NCBI GenBank assembly: GCA_944326255.1
Contig: CALVDG010000003.1
Location: 1-55,166, forward strand
From: an uncultured Bacteroidales bacterium
GTDB taxonomy: Bacteria; Bacteroidota; Bacteroidia; Bacteroidales; UBA932
Length of the DNA stretch: 55,166 nt
Direction: 5' to 3'
In this document: in pieces, positions 16,055-23,656 of the stretch
How the letters are laid out: the number at the start of each line of letters is the position of its first letter
Position numbering within the stretch: position 1 is the stretch's first letter
The notes under the pieces: generated by a model
The model's input: only the letters and a program-made list of their open reading frames with translations
What the model was told of the DNA's origin: nothing
Database searches by the model: none
Program-made: the position numbers and the translations under genes

Positions 16055-18706
16055 TCAACCTCTGAGCGCCTCGAGGGTCTTGCGCAGTCCCTCTATCTTG
16101 GCGGTAGCATCCGAAAGTTTCTTCCTCTCGTTCTGCACCACAGCCTCCGGGGCATTCTGCATGAACTTCTCGTTGGACAGCTTGGCATTCACTCCCTTGA
16201 GGAATTTCTCCAGACGCTCGATCTCTGCCTCGGCCTTGGCTATCTCCTCCTGCACATCGGTCTTACCGGCCAGCGGGACGAACATCTCTACCGTCCCAAC
16301 GAGGAAGGAGGCACCGGCCTCACGCTCTCCGAAGTCCTGAACATAGGAAATCTCCCCGACATTGCCCATACGGCGGACTATGCCGGTCATCTCCTCGGGG
16401 AATGCGCCCTTTATGCGCAGGTCAAGAGCCTCTTTCGGGGACAATCCTTTCTTCTGGCGGATATTCCTCAGAGCCGCCACAGCCTCCGTAGCAAGGTCAA
16501 ATGCGGCAATAAAGGCCTCGTCGTACTCGCCGCCCTCGGGCTGACGCTCCAGCATGATGGTAGCCCCCTCGGGACGCTCGGCCAGGTTGTGCCAGAGTTC
16601 CTCCGTGATGAAAGGCATCACGGGATGCAGGAGTTTCAGCAGGGAATCAAAGAATCCGATGGTGGCGTCGTAGGTCGCTCCGTCTATCGGGGCACCGTAG
16701 GCGGGCTTCACTATCTCGAGGTACCAGGCGCAGAAGTCATCCCAGAACAGCTTGTACAGGCACATCAGGGCATCCGAGATGCGGAACTTGGAGAAATGGT
16801 CGGCGACGACGGCTATCTCGCGGTTCAGCTTCTGGGTGAACCACCTGACGGCCAGGGCGGCGTGCTCAGGAGCCTCTATGGAGCGGTCCACGCTCCAGCC
16901 CTTGACCAGGCGGTAGGCGTTCCATATCTTGTTGCAGAAGTTTCGGCCCTGCTCCACCTGTGACTCGTCGAAGAGGATGTCATTGCCGGCGGCGGTGCAG
17001 AGCAGCATACCTATACGGACTCCGTCAGCACCGTAGTCGTCGATCAGCTTCAGGGGGTCGGGCGAGTTGCCCAGGGTCTTGGACATCTTGCGGCCCAGCT
17101 TGTCGCGGACGATACCGGTGAAGTACACGTTGCGGAAAGGCACCTTGTCCATGAACTCATTGCCGGCCATGACCATCCTGGCCACCCAGAAGAAGATGAT
17201 GTCCGGGCCGGTCACCAGGTCGTTGGTCGGATAGTAGTAGGCCAGGTCGGCGTTCGGGGCCTTGTCCGGGAAGCCGGGCTTGGCGGGGTCAAACACCGAG
17301 ATGGGCCAGAGCCACGAGGAGAACCAGGTGTCCAGCACGTCCTCGTCGCGCCTGAGGTCGGCGGCTGTAACCGAGGGGTCGAGCTGCTGAGCGGCCTTCA
17401 GGGCCTCCTCGGGAGTCGCCTCGACCACATAGCGGCCGTCGGGCAGGTAGTATGCGGGTATCTGCTGTCCCCACCACAGCTGGCGGGAGATGCACCAGTC
17501 GCGGGTGTTCTCCATCCAGTGACGGTAGGTATTGCGGTATTTGTCCGGAATGAGTTTAATCTCACCGTTCTCCACGCGGGCCAGGGCGGCCTTGGAAAGT
17601 TCCTCCATCCTGATGAACCACTGCATCGAGAGCTTGGGCTCGATGACTGCGTCGGTTCTCTCAGAGTGTCCCACAGGCGAGAGGTAGTCCTCCTCCTTCT
17701 CGAGCTGTCCGGCCTCGGCGAGCATTTTCACGATCTTCTTGCGGGCCGTGAAGCGGTCCTCGCCGATGAGGATCACGGCCTTCTCGTTGAGCCTTCCGTG
17801 ATCGTCGATGATGTCGAGCGCCGGCAGATTGTGGCGCAGGCCTATCTCATAGTCGTTCACGTCGTGGGCCGGGGTCACCTTCAAGCAGCCTGTACCGAAG
17901 TCCATGGTCACATAGGAGTCCTCGATGATGGGTATCTCGCGGTTGATCAGAGGAATGAGTATCTTCTTGCCGCGCAGGTGGTGATACCTCGGGTCCTCGG
18001 GGTTGATGCAGACTGCGGCATCGGCCATGATGGTCTCGGGACGGGTGGTGGCGATGACGATGTAGTCGTCAGTGGGGTTGCCGGCTCCGTCGGACACCTT
18101 GTAGCGCAGGTAATATAGCTTGGACTTGGTCTCCTTGTGGATCACCTCGTCGTCGCTCACGGCAGTCAGGGCCTGGGGATCCCAGTTGACCATCCTCACG
18201 CCGCGGTAGATATAACCTTTCTTATAAAAATACACGAATGTATTGATAACCGCCTCGCTCAGAGCCGGGTCCATCGTGAACCTGGTGCGGTCCCAGTCGC
18301 AGGAGGCTCCGAGCTTCTTGAGCTGCTCCAGGATGATGCCGCCGTGCTTCTCCTTCCACTCCCAGGCGTGTTTCATGAACTCCTCCCGGGTCAGGGACGA
18401 CTTGTCGATGCCCTGCTCCTTGAGCTTGGCCACGACCTTGGCCTCAGTGGCTATCGACGCATGGTCGGTGCCCGGCACCCAGCAGGCATTCTTGCCCTGC
18501 ATACGGGCGCGGCGCACGAGCACGTCCTGTATAGTATTGTTGAGCATGTGACCCATGTGCAGTACTCCCGTCACATTGGGGGGCGGGATAACGACCGTAT
18601 ACGGTTCGCGGCTGTCGGGTTCCGAATGGAAAAACTTGTTCTTCAACCAGTAAGAGTACCACTTCTCCTCCACCTCGGAGGGACTGTATTTTGCTGACAA
18701 TTCCAT
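16055..18706 (-). CDS. valS: Valine--tRNA ligase
   Basis: An 883-aa class I aminoacyl-tRNA synthetase charging tRNA-Val. It has the HIGH-type motif in [16 protein letters not shown] (about residues 40-55), a CP1 editing domain ([20 protein letters not shown]), the KMSKT signature [15 protein letters not shown], and a C-terminal coiled-coil arm ([20 protein letters not shown]) that marks ValS over IleS or LeuS. Length is normal. It is divergent from the DUF3467 operon, with its own -7 box about 20 bp upstream of the ATG. Confidence 0.98.
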   Translation of the reverse strand: MELSAKYSPSEVEEKWYSYWLKNKFFHSEPDSREPYTVVIPPPNVTGVLHMGHMLNNTIQDVLVRRARMQGKNACWVPGTDHASIATEAKVVAKLKEQGIDKSSLTREEFMKHAWEWKEKHGGIILEQLKKLGASCDWDRTRFTMDPALSEAVINTFVYFYKKGYIYRGVRMVNWDPQALTAVSDDEVIHKETKSKLYYLRYKVSDGAGNPTDDYIVIATTRPETIMADAAVCINPEDPRYHHLRGKKILIPLINREIPIIEDSYVTMDFGTGCLKVTPAHDVNDYEIGLRHNLPALDIIDDHGRLNEKAVILIGEDRFTARKKIVKMLAEAGQLEKEEDYLSPVGHSERTDAVIEPKLSMQWFIRMEELSKAALARVENGEIKLIPDKYRNTYRHWMENTRDWCISRQLWWGQQIPAYYLPDGRYVVEATPEEALKAAQQLDPSVTAADLRRDEDVLDTWFSSWLWPISVFDPAKPGFPDKAPNADLAYYYPTNDLVTGPDIIFFWVARMVMAGNEFMDKVPFRNVYFTGIVRDKLGRKMSKTLGNSPDPLKLIDDYGADGVRIGMLLCTAAGNDILFDESQVEQGRNFCNKIWNAYRLVKGWSVDRSIEAPEHAALAVRWFTQKLNREIAVVADHFSKFRISDALMCLYKLFWDDFCAWYLEIVKPAYGAPIDGATYDATIGFFDSLLKLLHPVMPFITEELWHNLAERPEGATIMLERQPEGGEYDEAFIAAFDLATEAVAALRNIRQKKGLSPKEALDLRIKGAFPEEMTGIVRRMGNVGEISYVQDFGEREAGASFLVGTVEMFVPLAGKTDVQEEIAKAEAEIERLEKFLKGVNAKLSNEKFMQNAPEAVVQNERKKLSDATAKIEGLRKTLEALRG

Positions 18707-18725
18707 AATCCTTCAATTTAACTCG

Positions 18726-18733
18726 CAAATATA
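18726..18733 (-). promoter_or_regulatory. -7 box of valS
   Basis: Minus-strand TATATTTG matches TAnnTTTG and lies 19 bp before the valS ATG, back to back with the promoter of the divergent operon. Confidence 0.55.
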
Positions 18734-18745
18734 ATTCATTTTATG

Positions 18746-18753
18746 TAGATTTG
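18746..18753 (+). promoter_or_regulatory. -7 box of the DUF3467-DUF2520-kdsC-maf operon
   Basis: TAGATTTG is an exact -7 consensus match 34 bp before the first ATG. The expected -33 position overlaps the valS -7 box, so the two divergent promoters are closely packed. Confidence 0.6.
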
Positions 18754-18787
18754 CAGGCAGAATATTTTAAAAATTAAATCAAGAATT

Positions 18788-19105
18788 ATGGACAATCAAC
18801 CGCAGAAAAAAGAAATAAGCATCGAGCTTACACGGGACGCCGCAACAGGACATTATTCGAACCTCGCCCTTATCACACACTCCAACAGCGAGTTCTTCAT
18901 CGACTTCGCCAGTGTGACCCCGGGCTATCCCAAAGCACAGGTAGTCAGCCGTGTCATCATGACACCGGAACACATCAAGAGGCTCTACCTGGCCCTCAGG
19001 GACAACATCAGCAAATACGAGGCTCAGAACGGAGAGATCAAGCTTACCGGCAACACTCCCAAGAACACCATACCTTTCGGTTTCGGCAACACTCCGGAGG
19101 CGTAG
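18788..19105 (+). CDS. DUF3467 domain protein
   Basis: A 105-aa soluble protein matching the DUF3467 pattern: a strand-rich ITHSNSEFFIDFASVTPG followed by AQVVSRVIMTPEHIKRLYLALRDNISKYE. Function is unknown. It has no signal peptide and is first in a tight four-gene operon (3 bp to the DUF2520 gene). The start follows a consensus promoter by 34 bp. Confidence 0.85.
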   Translation: MDNQPQKKEISIELTRDAATGHYSNLALITHSNSEFFIDFASVTPGYPKAQVVSRVIMTPEHIKRLYLALRDNISKYEAQNGEIKLTGNTPKNTIPFGFGNTPEA

Positions 19106-19108
19106 CCG

Positions 19109-19921
19109 ATGAGACCTGACATAGCTTTTGCGGGAGCCGGAAACGTGGCGTTCCGGTTCTCCCTTGCCCTGCAGGAAAAAGGCTACGATATATCTTTTGT
19201 CTACAGCCGGACCGAGCGCAGCCGCGACAAACTGGTGCGTGCTCTCCGTGCCAACGACTCCGACACCCAAGCTGCGGCAGACTACAGAGATCTGGCATCG
19301 GCTGACTTGATTTTTATCGCAGTATCGGACGACGCGATAGAGGCAGTCGTCCGCGAAATGGCCGGGCAACTGGCAGGTATGGAAAAACTGCCGGCAGTAG
19401 TCCACACCTCCGGTGCCACCGATATCTCCATACTCAAGCCGCTGGAGGACATAGGCTGCCGCTGCGGAGTGGTCTATCCGCTGATGACTCTCAACCGCAA
19501 CAAGAACGTGGAGTTCAAGGACGTACCACTGCTGCTGGAGTCCACCTCACAGGAACTCAGGCCGGTACTGGACTCCATCGCATCAGACCTGGGCGGCGAG
19601 CATTATTTCTACTCGTCGGCAGACAGGCTCAAGATGCATGTGGCCGCCGTATTCACCACCAATTTCGTCAACTACCTTCTAGGACTGGCATTCCCGATAG
19701 TCCAGCATGACCATCCACTGCTTATACCCTCCACGATAGAGGCCGTGCGCAACGCATTCCTGCACACCCCCGCCTCCACTCTTACCGGACCGGCCAGGAG
19801 AGGCGACATGGAGACCATCCGCAAGCATCTGGAAGTCCTGGAGAGCATGGGTCTAAAGGAGCAGGAGGAGATATACCGCCTCTTCACTGACAGGATTCTG
19901 GAAAAATACCACCACAAATAA
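19109..19921 (+). CDS. DUF2520 Rossmann-fold protein (F420/NADP reductase-like)
   Basis: A 270-aa protein with an N-terminal NAD(P)-binding Rossmann fold (IAFAGAGNVAFRFSLALQEKG, GxGNV near residue 10) and the DUF2520 C-terminal helical domain (DRLKMHVAAVFTTNFVNYLLGLA). The layout resembles pyrroline-5-carboxylate reductase and ketopantoate reductase-like enzymes, so an NAD(P)-dependent oxidoreductase in the cytoplasm is likely; the substrate is unknown. It is sandwiched between the DUF3467 and KdsC-like genes, spaced 3 and 13 bp. Confidence 0.85.
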   Translation: MRPDIAFAGAGNVAFRFSLALQEKGYDISFVYSRTERSRDKLVRALRANDSDTQAAADYRDLASADLIFIAVSDDAIEAVVREMAGQLAGMEKLPAVVHTSGATDISILKPLEDIGCRCGVVYPLMTLNRNKNVEFKDVPLLLESTSQELRPVLDSIASDLGGEHYFYSSADRLKMHVAAVFTTNFVNYLLGLAFPIVQHDHPLLIPSTIEAVRNAFLHTPASTLTGPARRGDMETIRKHLEVLESMGLKEQEEIYRLFTDRILEKYHHK

Positions 19922-19934
19922 CAGCACAAGCAAA

Positions 19935-20477
19935 ATGCCCAACTACAACTATAAAGTCCGGCTCCACGGCATACGTGCCTTCGCCTTCGATGTGGACGGA
20001 GTCATGACGGACGGTTCCATAATAGCAGCTCCGGACGGAGAGCTGATCCGCATATTCAACGCCAAGGACGGCTTCGCATTCAGAATGTGCCGCATGAAAG
20101 GCTATCCTGTGGCCATCATCACTGGAGGCACCTCCGAAGGCATCGTCAGCCGTTTCTCCAGCCTGGGAGTGGACAAGGCTGACATCTATCAGAAATCCCG
20201 GGATAAAGTGCCCGACTTTCTGGACTTCTGCAACCGCCACGGACTCAAACCGGAAGAAGTGGCATACGCCGGAGACGATATCCCAGACATCCCCGTGCTG
20301 AAAATAGCCGGACTGTCCGTTGCTCCGGCTGACGCAGTCCCCGAAGTCAAGGACATCTGCGACTACGTGTCCCTGTACCCCGGCGGCAGGGGACTGGCCA
20401 GGGATCTGGTGGAGCAGGTGCTGAAAGTCCACGGAGACTGGAACCTTGACACTGAAGTCTATTCAAAACTGTTCTGA
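19935..20477 (+). CDS. kdsC: KdsC-like HAD phosphatase (Kdo-8-phosphate phosphatase)
   Basis: A 180-aa C0-type HAD phosphatase without a large cap. Motif I is FAFDVDGVMTDGS (DxD nucleophile), motif II IITGGTS, the Lys lies in QKSRDKVPDF, and motif III is YAGDDIPDIPV. This is the KdsC pattern and length, removing phosphate from Kdo 8-phosphate for lipopolysaccharide synthesis. No kdsA or kdsB is nearby, so the substrate assignment rests on family resemblance. It lies third in the four-gene operon. Confidence 0.85.
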   Translation: MPNYNYKVRLHGIRAFAFDVDGVMTDGSIIAAPDGELIRIFNAKDGFAFRMCRMKGYPVAIITGGTSEGIVSRFSSLGVDKADIYQKSRDKVPDFLDFCNRHGLKPEEVAYAGDDIPDIPVLKIAGLSVAPADAVPEVKDICDYVSLYPGGRGLARDLVEQVLKVHGDWNLDTEVYSKLF

Positions 20478-20488
20478 TACACTGCGCC

Positions 20489-21085
20489 ATGCTGCTCAAA
20501 GACGCTCTTTCAGGCCGGAGAATCGTACTCGGTTCCGCCTCTCCCAGACGCAGGGAGCTCCTGGCCGGACTGGGACTTGACTTTACCGTAGAGGCCACTC
20601 CCGGAGCACCCGAGACCTATTCTCCTGGATTAAGACCGGACGAAGTTCCCGTAGCTCTGGCCGCCTCCAAGTCCGAAGGATTCCACCGCCCCCTGGAGCC
20701 TGACGAGATACTCATCACAGCCGACACCGTGGTAATCTGCGGGGACGACATACTGGGCAAGCCCTCCGACAGAGAGGATGCGGTGAGGATGCTGCACGAA
20801 CTGTCGGGACGCACGCACAGGGTCGTGACCGGAGTATGCATCCGGGACACAGGGCACAGAAGTATATTCTCAAGCACATCCGAAGTGGAATTCAAAGTCC
20901 TGTCGGATGAGGAAATCAACTACTACATAGGACAATACCGTCCGTTTGACAAGGCCGGCGGCTACGGTATCCAGGAATGGATCGGCTATATAGGAATAAC
21001 CTCCATACGCGGTTCCTACTTCAACATCGTAGGACTCCCCGTACAGAGGCTGTACACTGCTCTTTCCGAGTTTATCGGACTTTAA
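20489..21085 (+). CDS. maf: Maf family nucleoside triphosphate pyrophosphatase
   Basis: A 198-aa Maf/Ham1-fold protein. It has GSASPRRRELLAGLG at the N-terminus, the catalytic stretch ITADTVV with GKPSDREDAVRML, SGRTHRVVTG, and FDKAGGYGIQEW. Maf proteins hydrolyse dTTP/UTP or modified nucleotides to monophosphates and affect septum formation in some bacteria. It is the last gene of the DUF3467-DUF2520-kdsC-maf operon and overlaps the convergent hydrolase gene by 14 bp. Confidence 0.93.
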   Translation: MLLKDALSGRRIVLGSASPRRRELLAGLGLDFTVEATPGAPETYSPGLRPDEVPVALAASKSEGFHRPLEPDEILITADTVVICGDDILGKPSDREDAVRMLHELSGRTHRVVTGVCIRDTGHRSIFSSTSEVEFKVLSDEEINYYIGQYRPFDKAGGYGIQEWIGYIGITSIRGSYFNIVGLPVQRLYTALSEFIGL

Positions 21086-22166
21086 TCATCTCGACCGGCT
21101 GCTGACGGACTTTATCCAGTGGAGCCACGGTATATCTCACCTTGGCAAAGTCAATGGATGTCAGGTCTATGCATCGGATAGTGCTGTTCCAGCACGTGCG
21201 CCAGTAGAATTTCAGGCCTTTCGTATCTGTCGCTGTGGTGAACTGGGTAGCTCCGGGAATATCCACCGGTGCATGGTCTTTCTGACGCTCCACTCCTATC
21301 GGTATGTCGAAGTTGTTCAGTATCAGGAAGCAGGACATCACGGTCTCATCCGCAGTAGGATACTGGGGAGCGGTCGCCTGATAGTAGGCCACACGGACAA
21401 ATCTAGACGGCGGAGTCACATCGCCCGGTATACCGATCATGCCGGTACCGGCACCGAAGCGGCGCACCTGTGGCCATGCCGAGAAGGCGTTGCCGTCAGC
21501 CTCCCCAAAAGCCAGGTTGACGTAGTTGTTCAGGTTGGTAACGTGCCATGGGAAGCCGGGAGCATTTGTCAGCACTCCTATCTCATTCTCATAGAAATTG
21601 GTCTTGCCGTCCACTATCTCTATCACGATCTGACGGCCGGAAGGCTCGCCCACTCTCCAGTGCGAGGTGCCTGCCTGCGGATACAGCTTGGTGACGATAA
21701 TCTCGTCAAAATGGTCGATAACCTCCTGTACTGAAGTGAAGTTGGCCAGAATCCAGCTGACCACCTGCATGTCCGGTACGGTACGGTCCACCTGTGCTGA
21801 GTCGTAATCCGGATACTGCCCGTATGCCGGGAAGAAGAACAGTCCGGCTGACAGACCTTTCTCGTTGAGTCCCTCCAATACGAACTGGTCCTGCTCGGCG
21901 GCTACTCCCACATAGCCGTATTTGCCGGTGAATATCAGCCCTGTACCGCCGGTAGAAGTCAGGGCCGTATGCCTGAAGCCACGGGGAACTATGACATAGC
22001 GGCTCTGTAGGTCAGAACCGCCCCACTCAGCCGTGCGGGCCAGCACATAACTGCCGTCCCCAGCCTTAAAGGATATCCCCGTACATGCCGACATCTCTGA
22101 GAATGTGCCGGCCAGGGCTGCTGCGGCTACCGCTGCCGCCCTGATTATGAATGTAGACAATTTCAT
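21072..22166 (-). CDS. Exported choloylglycine-hydrolase family Ntn amidase (bile salt hydrolase/penicillin V acylase-like)
   Basis: A 364-aa N-terminal-nucleophile hydrolase. A signal peptide (to about residue 27, MSA) leaves Cys28 as the new N-terminus in SACTGISFKAGDGSYVLARTAEWGG, as required for this family. RTxEW corresponds to the Arg and acidic residues of the active site, with Glu in place of the Asp common in bile salt hydrolases, so a linear-amide or penicillin V acylase-like preference is as likely as bile-salt hydrolysis. It is probably periplasmic or secreted. ATG 22166 is preferred to an upstream in-frame ATG because it opens the signal peptide. It ends overlapping maf and diverges from the aldo/keto reductase. 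Confidence 0.85.
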   Translation of the reverse strand: MKLSTFIIRAAAVAAAALAGTFSEMSACTGISFKAGDGSYVLARTAEWGGSDLQSRYVIVPRGFRHTALTSTGGTGLIFTGKYGYVGVAAEQDQFVLEGLNEKGLSAGLFFFPAYGQYPDYDSAQVDRTVPDMQVVSWILANFTSVQEVIDHFDEIIVTKLYPQAGTSHWRVGEPSGRQIVIEIVDGKTNFYENEIGVLTNAPGFPWHVTNLNNYVNLAFGEADGNAFSAWPQVRRFGAGTGMIGIPGDVTPPSRFVRVAYYQATAPQYPTADETVMSCFLILNNFDIPIGVERQKDHAPVDIPGATQFTTATDTKGLKFYWRTCWNSTIRCIDLTSIDFAKVRYTVAPLDKVRQQPVEMIKVR

Positions 22167-22227
22167 AGTTTTAAAATTTTCCCCAAGATACACAGAAAGC
22201 TGGAGCAATGCAAATTAACTCACCAGA

Positions 22228-22259
22228 TTTGCATTGCCGGAGTGCAATTTGTACTTTTG
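22228..22259 (+). promoter_or_regulatory. Consensus promoter of the aldo/keto reductase
   Basis: TTTG at 22228-22231 (-33) and TACTTTTG at 22252-22259 (-7) are separated by 20 bp, an almost ideal Bacteroidetes housekeeping promoter. The reductase ATG follows 19 bp after the -7 box. Confidence 0.75.
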
Positions 22260-22278
22260 CGCTGCAATACTTTTTAAT

Positions 22279-23622
22279 ATGGACAGAATATCGCGAAGAG
22301 GATTTTTGAAAATCACCGGAATAGCCGGTGCGGCGACAGTTCTGGCATCCGGATGCGGACGCAGGAATGACGAAGTCACCGCAGAAGTACCTGAAGGGCA
22401 GATGACATACCGCAATCTCAACGGGGACCGGATCTCCCTGCTCGGTTACGGATGCATGAGATGGCCGCAGAAGGCGGCTGCCGAAGGACAGGAGAGCGAG
22501 ATTGACCAGGAGACGGTCAACGCCTTGGTGGACTACGCCATAGAGCACGGCATCAACTACTTCGACACCGCGCCCACCTATCTTCGCGGATTCTCCGAAG
22601 ACGCCACGGGCATAGCTCTCAAGCGATACCCGAGAGATTCATATTACATCGCCACGAAGCTGTCCAACTTCGGTGATTCCAGCCGCGAGGGCTCGATGGC
22701 CATGTACCGCCAGTCATTCATCGACCTTCAGACCGACTACATCGACTATTATCTGCTGCACTCCATCGGACGCAGCATGGAGGATTTTCAGAAGAGGTAT
22801 ATCGACAACGGTATGCTGGACTTTCTGATAGAAGAACGCAAGGCCGGGCGCATCCGTCACCTGGGATGGTCCTTCCACGGCATCCAGGAAGTATTTGACT
22901 ATGTGCTGTCCATGCATGACAGGATTCACTGGGACTTCGTACAGATACAGCTCAACTACCTGGACTGGGGCCATGCCACACCGGGAAACGTCAATGCCGA
23001 ATATCTGTACAGCGAGCTCACCAAGAGAGGCATACCAGCCATCATCATGGAGCCTCTGCTCGGAGGACGCCTGTCCAACGTCCCTGACCGTATCGCCGCC
23101 AGGCTCAAGGAGCAGGACCCCGAGAGCAGCGTGGCCTCCTGGGCTTTCCGTTTCGCCGGCTCACCCGGGAATGTCCTGACCGTACTGAGCGGCATGACCT
23201 ATATGGAGCATCTGCAGGACAACATCCGCACCTACTCTCCTCTCAGACCGCTCACGGACGAGGACCTGGACTTTCTGGAGGAAACGGCAAGACAGATGCA
23301 CGAATACCCTACCATTCCCTGCAACGACTGCAAGTACTGCATGCCCTGCCCCTACGGCATCGACATACCCGCCATCCTGCTGCACTACAACAAATGCGTC
23401 AATGAGGGCAACCTCTCCGTCAGCAGCCGGGACGAGAACTACCGCGAGGCCCGCAGAGCCTTCCTGATAGGCTACGACCGGAGCGTACCGAAGCTTCGCC
23501 AGGCCAGCCACTGCATAGGCTGCGGTCAGTGTGTTCCCCACTGTCCTCAGTCAATCAAGATACCTCAGGAACTGCACCGCATCGACCGCTACGTCGAGAA
23601 ACTCAAACAGGGCATCCTATAG
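22279..23622 (+). CDS. Tat-exported aldo/keto reductase with C-terminal 4Fe-4S ferredoxin domain
   Basis: A 447-aa protein. The N-terminus MDRISRRGFLKITG is a twin-arginine signal; it runs into ATVLASGC, so the product may be a Tat-exported lipoprotein. Residues 60-340 are an aldo/keto reductase barrel: the catalytic Asp in GINYFDTAPTY, Lys in ATKL, His in YYLLHS. The C-terminus has two Cys motifs, CNDCKYCMPCP and CIGCGQCVPHCP, able to hold one or two 4Fe-4S clusters, as in the ferredoxin-type AKR group. The substrate is unknown; redox work in the periplasm is inferred from the signal. TatA and TatC are encoded about 9 kb away. Confidence 0.9.
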   Translation: MDRISRRGFLKITGIAGAATVLASGCGRRNDEVTAEVPEGQMTYRNLNGDRISLLGYGCMRWPQKAAAEGQESEIDQETVNALVDYAIEHGINYFDTAPTYLRGFSEDATGIALKRYPRDSYYIATKLSNFGDSSREGSMAMYRQSFIDLQTDYIDYYLLHSIGRSMEDFQKRYIDNGMLDFLIEERKAGRIRHLGWSFHGIQEVFDYVLSMHDRIHWDFVQIQLNYLDWGHATPGNVNAEYLYSELTKRGIPAIIMEPLLGGRLSNVPDRIAARLKEQDPESSVASWAFRFAGSPGNVLTVLSGMTYMEHLQDNIRTYSPLRPLTDEDLDFLEETARQMHEYPTIPCNDCKYCMPCPYGIDIPAILLHYNKCVNEGNLSVSSRDENYREARRAFLIGYDRSVPKLRQASHCIGCGQCVPHCPQSIKIPQELHRIDRYVEKLKQGIL

Positions 23623-23656
23623 AGGACACCCTGTCTGTTCTTCGTCACAAAGTGAG

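Noticed and set aside
15617..16963. 448-codon plus-strand frame opposite the thioesterase and valS
   Set aside because: It lies antisense to two clear genes with full conserved motifs; the translation matches nothing and reflects high GC.
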